This document shows positions 1-8,300 of a stretch of DNA of 14,419 nt, piece after piece. The DNA lies in contig SFJN01000074.1 in NCBI GenBank assembly GCA_004555055.1, positions 1-14,419 on the forward strand, written 5' to 3'. The notes under the pieces were generated by a model. That model did not search any database. It was not told the origin of the DNA and worked only from the letters and a program-made list of their open reading frames with translations. Numbering within the stretch: the stretch's first letter is position 1; every line of letters starts with the position of its first letter. The stretch is from Bacteroidales bacterium (GTDB lineage: Bacteria; Bacteroidota; Bacteroidia; Bacteroidales; Bacteroidaceae). Position numbers and translations under genes: made by a program.

Positions 1-50
1 GATCAAATGACGCATCCCCGCAATAGGTTCATTATGGGTGTAGGCGATGA

Positions 51-86
51 CCCGCGCCTTTAATTAAGCCCGCACCTTTAATTAAG
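51..86. repeat. 18-bp tandem direct repeat
   Basis: Two back-to-back copies of an 18-base unit, CCCGCGCCTTTAATTAAG at 51-68 and CCCGCACCTTTAATTAAG at 69-86, differ at one base. Each copy contains the palindrome TTAATTAA. The second copy runs into the left end of the inverted-repeat element at 82-279, so the duplication may be tied to that insertion or to replication slippage. Bases 1-50 show nothing recognisable. Seen directly; the origin is inference. Confidence 0.85.
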
Positions 87-279
87 GGATGTTCTATAAA
101 TTAGCTTGAGGCGGGTTTTAGACTATTGCGCAGTAGGTTTCTGTTCTGCAAATACGCGCATAGCGGGCTATGTAAGTATTTGTAGAACAGATAGATACAA
201 GCAAGAGGCAAAAAAAACGCCCAAGCATTAGAGCACTTCTCAGAATGTTTATAAAACTAATTTATAGAACATCCCTTAA
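82..279. mobile_element. MITE-like element with 19-bp terminal inverted repeats, TTAA-flanked
   Basis: The 19 bases GGGATGTTCTATAAATTAG at 86-104 are repeated perfectly in inverted orientation at 257-275. TTAA lies directly outside each arm (82-85 and 276-279), either as a target duplication or as part of a 23-bp repeat. The 190-bp interior has no reading frame of note. It carries a second inverted repeat (141-155 with 176-190, one mismatch) that encloses a further CATAGC/GCTATG pair, so the whole element could fold into a long hairpin. Size, ends and lack of coding fit a non-autonomous miniature transposable element. TTAA targets are known for piggyBac-like and some IS1380-related transposases, but no transposase is visible here and the family is not established. 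It sits about 130 bases upstream of the first operon. Confidence 0.7.
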
Positions 280-370
280 GAGAGTGTGTGCAATAGTATC
301 ACTGCAAAAAAAGGACCTGTACCGACGTAGTATATGCATACTCCCGTCCGTCTAATTATTAGAATTTTCG

Positions 371-378
371 TAATTTTG
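371..378 (+). promoter_or_regulatory. Candidate Bacteroidetes -7 promoter box for the ABC/MscS operon
   Basis: TAATTTTG matches the TAnnTTTG consensus of the primary sigma factor in Bacteroidetes. It is 33 bases upstream of the ATG at 412, in an AT-rich stretch. No good -33 TTTG box is seen about 20 bases upstream. The site lies downstream of the alternative ATG at 334, which argues that translation starts at 412. The bases between the inverted-repeat element and this box (280-370) show no gene. Confidence 0.5.
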
Positions 379-411
379 CAAACTCACATCCTTTTTTTCC
401 AAAAAGAACAC

Positions 412-1239
412 ATGGAATACATTCTCACCACTGACAAGGTCTGCAAACGTTTCGACAAGCATACCGCGCTCGACCAGGTCAGCATCAGCGTCGGAAGCGG
501 GCGCATCTTCGGCCTCCTCGGTCCGAACGGTGCCGGCAAGACCACACTCATACGCATCATCAACCGCATCACCGCCCCCGACAGCGGGGAAGTCATATTT
601 GACGGACACCCCCTTGCGCCGGACGACGTGAGGAACATCGGATACCTGCCCGAAGAACGCGGACTCTACAAGAAGATGAAGGTGGGCGAACAGGCCATCT
701 ATCTGGCACAACTGAAGGGCATGTCGGCACGCGACGCCCGGAAACGCCTGACGGAATGGTTCGAGAAATTCGACATCATGCCCTGGTGGAACAAGAAGCT
801 CGAGGAACTCTCGAAGGGCATGCAACAGAAGGTGCAGTTCATCATCACCATCCTCCACGAGCCGAAACTGATGATCTTCGACGAGCCTTTCAGCGGTTTC
901 GACCCCGTGAACGCCGAACTGCTGAAGACCGAAATCCTGCGGCTCCGCGATGCCGGACACACCATCATCTACTCCACCCACAACATGGCATCGGTGGAGG
1001 ACGTCTGCGACGACATCGCCCTCATCAACAACAGCCGGCTGGTACTGTCCGGCAGCGTGGAAGAGGTGAAGCACCGGTTTGCCGACGGACGCTACGAAGT
1101 GCACGCCGTTACCCACGAAGAGCAGGCACGCAGCCTGGCGGAGAGCATCCCCGGCGCCACCATACGCCCCATCCTCCCCAGCATGAACGACATCTTCCTC
1201 AAAGTTTGTTCCGACAACGCAAAGACTTCTGAATCATGA
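412..1239 (+). CDS. ABC transporter ATP-binding protein, NatA-type
   Basis: This 275-residue cytoplasmic ATPase should power the ABC-2 permease encoded next. It carries Walker A GPNGAGKT at 37-44, the NatA-subgroup GYLPEERGLY at 77-86 in place of a canonical Q-loop, the signature LSKGMQQK at 133-140, Walker B LMIFDEP at 153-159, D-loop SGFDP at 161-165 and the switch histidine H190. The roughly 70-residue C-terminal extension resembles the accessory region of NatA/YhaQ-like ATPases. All catalytic residues are present, so it is probably functional. The start at 412 (MEYILTTDKV) is preferred over 334 because the extra 26 residues fall outside the ABC fold and would begin upstream of the promoter box. 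The stop overlaps the next start as ATGA, indicating translational coupling. Family members export sodium, drugs or peptides; the substrate here cannot be read from sequence. Confidence 0.93.
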   Translation: MEYILTTDKVCKRFDKHTALDQVSISVGSGRIFGLLGPNGAGKTTLIRIINRITAPDSGEVIFDGHPLAPDDVRNIGYLPEERGLYKKMKVGEQAIYLAQLKGMSARDARKRLTEWFEKFDIMPWWNKKLEELSKGMQQKVQFIITILHEPKLMIFDEPFSGFDPVNAELLKTEILRLRDAGHTIIYSTHNMASVEDVCDDIALINNSRLVLSGSVEEVKHRFADGRYEVHAVTHEEQARSLAESIPGATIRPILPSMNDIFLKVCSDNAKTSES

Positions 1240-2642
1240 ACAAGATATCCGTCATCATTCTCCGCGAATTCACCACGCGCATCCTGAAGAAGAGTTTCAT
1301 CATCCTCACCATCCTCATGCCCTTCATGATGGCAAGCATCGTGGCTGTCCCCTTCATCCTCGGACAGTTCGAGGACGACAAGGAGAGTACCATCGCCGTC
1401 GTGGACCAGACCGGCCTCTACCGCGATTGCCTGAAATCGAACGAGCGTTACCACTTCGTCTTTTTCGACCAGATGACACCGGAACTCCGCAGCGACACGT
1501 CGGAAATCACGGCGGTGCTGCAAATTACCGACGACCTGACCCGCAACCCCAAGGCGGCCTCGCTCGCCTCGACCAGCGAAATCCAGCTCAACCTGACGGA
1601 ATACGTCGAGAACCAGCTGGCAGAGAAGGTGCGGCACGACAAGCTGGCGGCATACAACATCCCCGAACTTGAAAATATCCTGGACGAGATGGAACAGCCG
1701 TTCGCGCTGACCACCCTGAAATGGGACAACGACGGCAACGAGTCGGAAACCTTCGGCGACGTGGCACTGATAGCAGGATGCATCTTCACCTTCCTTATCT
1801 ACATGTTCGTCATGTCGTACGGCGGCATGGTGATGCAGGGCGTTACAGAGGAAAAGACCAACCGCATCGTGGAGATTATGGTCTCCAGTGTCAAGCCCTT
1901 CCAGCTGATGATGGGCAAGATTATCGGTGTGGCCCTGGTGGGATTCGCGCAGATAGCCATCTGGGGCGTCATGCTCGCCCTCATCTTTGCCGGCGCCTCG
2001 TACTTCCTCGGTGCCGACACCGTGGCCGAGGCTGCCGCATCACAGCCGGCGGCAGGAGCCGGAGCCATGGCAATGCCCGAAGCATCCGGCATGGCAGAAT
2101 TCATTGCTATGGCAGGAAGCATCCCGCTCTTTGAACTCGGGGTGATGTTCGTCCTCATGTTCATCGGCGGCTACCTGCTCTATGCCAGCTTCTTCGCCGC
2201 CGTCGGCGCCAGCGTCAACGCCCAGGAAGATTCGGCACAGTTCACCATGCCCGTCGTCCTCATCATGGTCTTCGGCATGTATGCCGCCATGGGCAGTGCC
2301 GGAAACACCGACGGCCCGTTGGCCTTCTGGTCGAGCATGTTCCCCCTCACCTCGCCCATCGTCATGATGGTGCGCATCCCCTTCGGCGTACCCCTCTGGC
2401 AGGAAATCCTCAGCCTGGCCATCCTCTACGGCACCGCCATCGGCATGGTATGGATAGCCGGCAAGATCTACCGCGTGGGCATCCTCATGTACCGCCCCCC
2501 CCACTGCAGCCGGACTGTCCCACACATCAGGATGTTCCGGCTGTTTATACGATTTCTTCTACATATTTCCACGAAAAGGAAGGCAGCCGCCGCAGTTCTG
2601 CCCTCTACGTCATCCCTACACTCTTTCCTTCCCAACATCTGA
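1236..2642 (+). CDS. ABC-2 type permease, NatB/YhaP-like, with abnormal C-terminus
   Basis: This 468-residue inner-membrane protein is the partner of the ATPase at 412. It has an N-terminal membrane segment (about 19-43), a large extracytoplasmic domain (about 45-172), then a cluster of membrane segments (about 174-200, 228-258, 297-325, 337-355, 390-408). Between the first two of these lies the family-typical cytoplasmic loop EEKTNRIVEIMVSSVKPFQL (205-224). An Ala/Met/Gly-rich stretch (about 262-295) lies between two membrane segments. The body matches NatB-like exporters well. The family normally ends soon after GKIYRVGILMY (409-419) with a short basic helix (from memory). Here a C8 run is followed by about 48 residues of unrelated, low-complexity-looking sequence up to a TGA at 2640, so the native end may have been lost or frameshifted. 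The gene overlaps the ATPase by 4 bases. Confidence 0.88.
   Translation: MNKISVIILREFTTRILKKSFIILTILMPFMMASIVAVPFILGQFEDDKESTIAVVDQTGLYRDCLKSNERYHFVFFDQMTPELRSDTSEITAVLQITDDLTRNPKAASLASTSEIQLNLTEYVENQLAEKVRHDKLAAYNIPELENILDEMEQPFALTTLKWDNDGNESETFGDVALIAGCIFTFLIYMFVMSYGGMVMQGVTEEKTNRIVEIMVSSVKPFQLMMGKIIGVALVGFAQIAIWGVMLALIFAGASYFLGADTVAEAAASQPAAGAGAMAMPEASGMAEFIAMAGSIPLFELGVMFVLMFIGGYLLYASFFAAVGASVNAQEDSAQFTMPVVLIMVFGMYAAMGSAGNTDGPLAFWSSMFPLTSPIVMMVRIPFGVPLWQEILSLAILYGTAIGMVWIAGKIYRVGILMYRPPHCSRTVPHIRMFRLFIRFLLHISTKRKAAAAVLPSTSSLHSFLPNI
2495..2502 (+). repeat. Homopolymeric C8 tract inside the permease gene
   Basis: Eight consecutive C (codons 420-422 of the permease) mark the exact point where the protein stops resembling its family. 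Adding one C, or removing two, would place the permease in the same frame as the downstream MscS-family gene, with no stop codon between them. Removing one C opens a third long frame. Tracts of this kind are prone to slippage in vivo and to sequencing error. Confidence 0.75.
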
Positions 2643-2647
2643 ATCCT

Positions 2648-5224
2648 ATGCGCAAAATACTTCTGACCCTGCTGGCCTTGCTCCTCACCTTCCCCCTCGG
2701 GGCGGTGCTCAAGGAACGCGACCTGGCCCGTACCCTCGGTGTGCTGCGTGCCGAACTCGAAATGTCGTACCTGCAGCAGGAACGCGGCATGCAACGTTTC
2801 GTCACCATGCAGGAGAAACAGCACGCCCGGCTGGTCGACTACATGCAGCGTTCCGAACAGATTGCACTGATGCTCTATTCGCAACGCAACGACATACCCT
2901 ATGCCCGCATACAGGAACGCATCTCGGGCGAAGTGGCACGCTACGACGGACTCATCAAGAACCTTGAGAACCTGCCGCCGCGCGTGAAGATTGACGAAAA
3001 CGGCAAAATCTACGACCCCACACGCCAGCGGCACGCCGTCGACTCGGTGGAGATGGCCACAATGGCCCGCGTGGACAGCATCGCCAACGACCTCGGACTC
3101 AACGACACCACCATCGCCGCCGCCCGCGACAGCGTAATGCAGATTGCCAACGCCTACAAACTTACCCCGCAGCAGCAGGCCGACCGCGACACCTGCCTCA
3201 TCATTGCCTTCAGAATGCGCGAAAACCTGGCACAGTTCATGGAGAAAATCAACGAGGACAACCTCTACTACACCACGGTTTCCGGAAACGTCGAGGAGCT
3301 CTACAACTACGCCCAGGGCTGCTACCGGCACCTGCAGCAGAGCATCTTCTCGAACGGCGGCGACAACTACTTCACCACCCTCCTCAACCTGCCGCACCTG
3401 CTGCCGATGGCCAAGAGCGAACTCAACAGCAAGTACAGCACCTTCAACGGCCGCTCCTCGAGCTTCAGCGAATGGCGCGGACCGATTGTGCAGTTCATCA
3501 TCGTCGTCCTCATCGGATGGGGCATCCTCGCCACCGTCCTCAGCGGCCTGATGCTCCGACTCGTACCGCGGCGCTATCAGCCCTCCGACTTCGAGGCGAA
3601 GCACAAACTCTACCGCATCGTGGCAGGCATCTTCATCTTTGTCTTCGCCGTGATGCTCATCCGCCTCACACTCCACCACCACTTCGTGCTCATGGCAGCC
3701 AACCTGGTGGTGAACATCGCATGGCTGTCGTTCGCCATCTTCCTCTCGCTCCTTGTACGCATCCGCAACGACCAGCGCCACAACAGCATACGCATCTACC
3801 TGCCCATCATCTTCATGGCGAGCATCGTCATCGTCTTCCGCATGCTCTTCGTGCCGAACAATGTGGTGAACCTCGTCTATCCTCCCGTACTCCTGCTCTG
3901 CACACTCTGGCAGCTCAAGGTGATGCGTGCCCCCAAGGGTGCCATTCCCTCGAACGACATCCTCTGCACGTCAGTATCCATGGCGGCATTCGTCATCTCC
4001 GCCCTCCTGGCATGGGGAGGCTACGTGCTCTTTGCCGTGGAAATCATGATATGGTGGATGTTCCAGCTGGCGGCAGTGCAGACCATCATCTGCCTCTACT
4101 ACCTGATGGAGCGTTACGAAAACCGCTACGTGCTGCGGAAAATACGCAAGGCACAGCACGAATACGAGGGTGACGGAGAAGGGAACATCGAGACCCACAC
4201 CTTCAGCGAAGAGGAAAACCGGGAACTCAAGCAACGCGCACGGACAGGAGAGTTCATCCAACTCACCTTCATCTTCGACTTCTTCGCACGCGCTGCCGCA
4301 CCAATCCTGCTCATACTCAGCAGCATGATGAGCATATGGTACGCCGCCGGCATCTTCGAAATGACGGACATGGTGCGCAACATCTTCTACTACAACTTCA
4401 TCGACAAGGCCGACGTCATACAGCTTTCGCTCTACAAGATGGTCATCGTCGCCTGCTGCTGGTTCGTGTTCCGCTACCTCAACTACCTGCTCCACGCGCT
4501 CTACCACCACTTTGTGCGCATCCGCTCGCAGCAGCATCCCACGAACCAGAACTTTACGCTGGCCGACAACGTCATCTCCATCCTCGTCTGGGGCTGCTTT
4601 ATCCTCTACACCCTCTTCCTCCTGCAGGTGCCGAAGACCGGACTCTCGGTGGTCACTGCCGGTCTGGCCACCGGTCTCGGCTTCGCCATGAAGGACCTCC
4701 TCGAGAACTTCATCTACGGCATCTCGCTCATGACAGGCCGTGTCCGAGTGGGCGACTACATCGAATGCGACGGCATACAGGGACGCGTAGAGAGCATCAC
4801 CTACCAGTCGACGCAACTCATCACCCTTGACGGGTCGGTCATCGCCTTCCTCAACGCCCAGCTGTTCAGCAAGAACTTCAAGAACCTCACCCGCAACCAC
4901 CACTACGAACTGGTGAAGATTCCCATCGGCGTGGCCTACGGCAGCGACATAGAGCAGGTGCGCCGTCTACTCATCGACACCATCACGCCCATACTCCACG
5001 TCAGGATTGACGACGGACGTGAGGTGCTCAAGTCGGACAGCGCCATCACCGTCGTCTTCAGCGACTTCGGGGCGTCGAGCGTCGACCTGCTGGTATGCTA
5101 CTGGATTCTCGTCGACCAGAAGGCACGCTTCAACGCACTCGTCAAGGAAAGCATCTACAACGTGCTGACGAAGCAGGGCGTAGAGATACCCTTCCCGCAA
5201 TGCGACGTCCACATCAAACAATAA
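2648..5224 (+). CDS. Large MscS-family mechanosensitive ion channel
   Basis: This 858-residue inner-membrane channel is predicted to open under membrane tension on osmotic downshock. A signal-like segment (about 3-20) precedes a mostly helical, charged periplasmic region (about 22-275, likely coiled-coil around 40-110). About eight or nine membrane segments follow between 277 and 616, with a charged cytoplasmic-looking loop at about 489-538. The conserved MscS core is at about 636-858. It holds the pore-lining Gly/Ala helix GLATGLGFAMKDLLENF (672-688), the beta domain VGDYIECDGIQGRVESI (701-717) and the terminal EIPFPQ (846-851). It is about three times the length of E. coli MscS and closer in plan to MscK-type proteins. 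The ATG at 2648 is chosen because a signal-like segment follows it at once and the permease stop is 5 bases upstream. The frame is open back to 2450, but that part reads as permease in another frame. Co-transcription with the ABC genes is likely. Confidence 0.9.
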   Translation: MRKILLTLLALLLTFPLGAVLKERDLARTLGVLRAELEMSYLQQERGMQRFVTMQEKQHARLVDYMQRSEQIALMLYSQRNDIPYARIQERISGEVARYDGLIKNLENLPPRVKIDENGKIYDPTRQRHAVDSVEMATMARVDSIANDLGLNDTTIAAARDSVMQIANAYKLTPQQQADRDTCLIIAFRMRENLAQFMEKINEDNLYYTTVSGNVEELYNYAQGCYRHLQQSIFSNGGDNYFTTLLNLPHLLPMAKSELNSKYSTFNGRSSSFSEWRGPIVQFIIVVLIGWGILATVLSGLMLRLVPRRYQPSDFEAKHKLYRIVAGIFIFVFAVMLIRLTLHHHFVLMAANLVVNIAWLSFAIFLSLLVRIRNDQRHNSIRIYLPIIFMASIVIVFRMLFVPNNVVNLVYPPVLLLCTLWQLKVMRAPKGAIPSNDILCTSVSMAAFVISALLAWGGYVLFAVEIMIWWMFQLAAVQTIICLYYLMERYENRYVLRKIRKAQHEYEGDGEGNIETHTFSEEENRELKQRARTGEFIQLTFIFDFFARAAAPILLILSSMMSIWYAAGIFEMTDMVRNIFYYNFIDKADVIQLSLYKMVIVACCWFVFRYLNYLLHALYHHFVRIRSQQHPTNQNFTLADNVISILVWGCFILYTLFLLQVPKTGLSVVTAGLATGLGFAMKDLLENFIYGISLMTGRVRVGDYIECDGIQGRVESITYQSTQLITLDGSVIAFLNAQLFSKNFKNLTRNHHYELVKIPIGVAYGSDIEQVRRLLIDTITPILHVRIDDGREVLKSDSAITVVFSDFGASSVDLLVCYWILVDQKARFNALVKESIYNVLTKQGVEIPFPQCDVHIKQ

Positions 5225-5274
5225 GTTTGAATCTCCGTATTTCGGCATTGTAACTGACAAAATGCCTATACTAC

Positions 5275-5331
5275 AGCGTTTTCTGCAACTTATCATGGAC
5301 GGAAGTACCAAGGATTAGGGCAGAAAACGCT
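5275..5331 (+). terminator. 12-bp perfect inverted repeat followed by T5, candidate terminator of the ABC/MscS operon
   Basis: AGCGTTTTCTGC at 5275-5286 and its exact complement at 5320-5331 are separated by 33 bases. Its right arm is followed by ATTTTTG. It lies 50 bases past the MscS-family stop, so a long-loop intrinsic terminator is plausible. The right arm overlaps the first base of the promoter box for the next gene, so a protein-binding operator is an alternative. A smaller pair GGCATT/AATGCC (5244-5249, 5261-5266) lies just upstream. Confidence 0.5.
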
Positions 5332-5338
5332 ATTTTTG
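5331..5338 (+). promoter_or_regulatory. Candidate -7 promoter box for the CotH-kinase gene
   Basis: TATTTTTG matches TAnnTTTG and lies 53 bases before the ATG at 5392. That is a usual leader length in Bacteroidetes. No clear -33 TTTG is seen. The box begins at the last base of the inverted repeat at 5275-5331. Confidence 0.5.
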
Positions 5339-5391
5339 CAGAAAAGTGACTCCATAAATTATCGACATCTCCATCTTTCCTTAAACCCTCG

Positions 5392-8300
5392 ATGAAACAT
5401 ACGAAAACCCTATTCGGTGCCATGGTGCTGCTGGCAAGTGCCGTCAGCGCGGCTACAAACGGCATAGCACACATCACCGGACAACAGACCACAAGGGCGA
5501 AGGCCGCCACTAACAGCACCTTCATCATCAACGAAATCATGGTCGACAACACCGACATGTTTCTTGACCCTTCGCTGAACTACGGCGCGTGGATTGAAAT
5601 CTACAACCCCACCGACGCCACCATCAACCTGAAGAACTACTATGTGAGCAACGACCCGTCGAATCCGAAGAAGTTCCACCTGCAGTCAGGCACGGTGAAG
5701 CCCCATGGCTTTGCCAACATCTGGTTTGACCATTACGAGGCGAACCTCGAGACACAGGTCAACTTTAAGCTCAGCACCGAAGGCGGCACCGTACTCATCG
5801 CCGATGCCAGCGGCAACATCCTCGCACAGGAATCGTTTCCCGCTGCCATCAGCCGCGCCAGCTATGCCCGCACCACCGACGGCGGCGACACCTGGAAATG
5901 GACGGCCGAGCCTACGCCCGAGGCTACAAACGCCACCAGCACCTTCGCCGACAGCCAGCTGGCGGCACCGGAAATCGAAGCCGACGAATGGCTATTCGAC
6001 GCCTCGGCTGCCGTAAGGGTACATGCTCCCGAGGCCGGAGCCACACTCATCTACACCACCGACGGGTCCACACCGACCCTCACAAACGGCAACGAGGTGC
6101 AGACAGGAAAGACCCTCTACCTCTACGAGACCACCCCGCTGCGCGTACGCGCCTTCAAGGACGGCTACCTGCCCAGCACCGTCGTCACGCAGACCTTCAT
6201 CGAAAACGACAAGGACTTCACCCTCCCCATCCTCTCCATCGCCACCGACAACGCCAACCTCTACGACGACTACATGGGATGCTACGTCCGCGGCACCAAC
6301 GGCATTGCCGGACGCGGACAGACCTCGCCCTGCAACTGGAACCGCGAATGGGACCGCCCCGTCAACTTCGAATACTTCACCGCCGACGGTACGCTGCGCC
6401 TGAGCCAGGAAGCCGACTTCGCCGTGGCAGGAGGATGGAGCCGTGCCTACGAACCACGTTCCTTCAAGATCAAGGCCGGCAAACGCTATGAAGGAAAGAA
6501 CACCCTCGACTACCCGTTCTTCGAACGCAAACCCTTCCTCAAGTACAAGACCCTGCAGATGCGCGGCGGCGGAAACGACTACGGATGCCGCCTCAAGGAT
6601 GCCGCCCTGCAGAGCATCATACTCACCTCCGGACTCGACGTGGAGGGACAGGAATACCAGCCCGTGGTGTTCTACATCAACGGACAGTACAAGGGTCTCA
6701 TCAACATGCGCGAACCTAACAACAAGGACTACGCCTATGCCAACTACGGACTCGGCAGCGACGAAATCGACCAGTTCGAAATCGGGCCCGACTCCTGCTA
6801 CTCCCAAATGTGCGGAACGAAGGACATCTTCGACTATTGGGTGATGCTGTCGGACAACGCCGAAGACGATGCCTACTATCAGGAAATCTGCGACATCGTC
6901 GACATCGACGAATACATCAACTATATGGCATCGGAAATGTTCATGGGAGCTGTCGACTGGCCGCGCAACAACGTCAAGGGATTCCGCAAGATTGACGGCG
7001 GACGCTTCCGCTTCGTGCTCTTCGACCTTGACGGCACACTCAGCACCACCTCGCCCTTCAAGACCCTCGAAGGCCAGGAATATGCCTACGGCGATGCCGA
7101 CTGGAACAACGGCGGAAACCGCCTCTATCTCCACAACGAGTTCGTCACCATCTTCCTCAACATGCTGAAGAATGCCGACTTCCGTAAGAAGTATGTCGAC
7201 ACCTTCTGCCTCATCGGCGGCAGCGTCTTCACCCCCGAACGCGTCACCGCCATCGTCGACAGCCTTGCCGCACGCACCGCTGGCATGATGGCCTACGAAG
7301 GCGCATCGCCCTATGGCACCGCCAACAGCATCAAGAGCACCTTCAACAACACCGGACGCTACGACCAGCTGCTCTCCTCGCTTAAAAGCTACACCGCCTT
7401 CAACATGAAGAAGAGCAGCGAACAGAGCGTAAAACTCTCATCGAACACCGGCAAGGGACGCCTCTTCGTCAACGACATTCCCGTACCCACCGGCAAGTTC
7501 GACGGCAAACTCTTCGCACCCGTCGTCTTCCGTGCCGAAGCTCCCGGAGGATACCGCTTTGCAGGATGGGTGGGAGCCGGAGCCACACTGACGAACATCG
7601 TCGACTTCGGCGAGAAATGGAAATACTACGACCAAGGGTCGCTCGACGGCAGACAATGGTACAGCACCACATTCTCCGACTACAGTTGGAGCGAGGGACA
7701 GGCTCCTCTGGGATTTGCCAATGTCGATGCCATGAAGTCCCTTATCAACACGACGCTCGACTACGGCACAGACACGCAGGGCAAACGTCCGACCTACTAT
7801 TTCCGCAAGAAGTTCAACCTTTCGAAGGTTCCCTCGGGCGAGAATGCCCTCCAGCTGCACTACAAGGTCGACGATGGTATGATTGTGTACGTCAACGGCA
7901 TCAAGGCGGCACAGTACAACATGCCCGACGGCAACGTCACCTACGACACCTACGCCACCACCTATGCCGGCAACCTCCCCGACGAGGGTACACTCACCGT
8001 GAGCCCCAGCCTGCTGAACCCGGGCGAAAACGTCATTGCCATTGAGGTGCACAACAGCAGTGCCGGGTCGTCCGACATATTCTTCGACCTGCAGATTGCC
8101 GCTGCCGAAATCGGCGAGGCCGACTATCTGAGCACCGAGGCGGAATACACCATGCCCACCACAGGCAATGTGGAACTCACCGCTGTCTTCGAACCCATTG
8201 ACGACGAAGAGCGCGAGGAGGAAAAGATCTGTCCCGTACGCATCAACGAGGTGAGTGCCGCCAATACCATCTACTGCTGCGAATACTACAAGCGCAACGA

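Noticed and set aside
86..275. CRISPR or structured RNA reading of the repeats at the left end
   Set aside because: There is one pair of inverted repeats, not regularly spaced direct repeats, and no known RNA family pattern was recognised.
334..411. Upstream in-frame start (26 extra residues) for the ABC ATPase
   Set aside because: It precedes the candidate promoter box at 371-378 and the extra residues lie outside the conserved fold.
352..1116. 254-codon minus-strand open frame opposite the ABC ATPase
   Set aside because: The plus strand carries all ABC motifs; the minus frame has none.
2468..3781. 437-codon minus-strand open frame opposite the permease end and channel
   Set aside because: It is rich in His/Val/Glu/Asp, as expected from the complement of C-ending codons, and has no recognisable domain. 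The plus-strand channel is well supported.
5992..7134. 380-codon minus-strand open frame
   Set aside because: Same compositional shadow effect; overlaps the kinase core completely.
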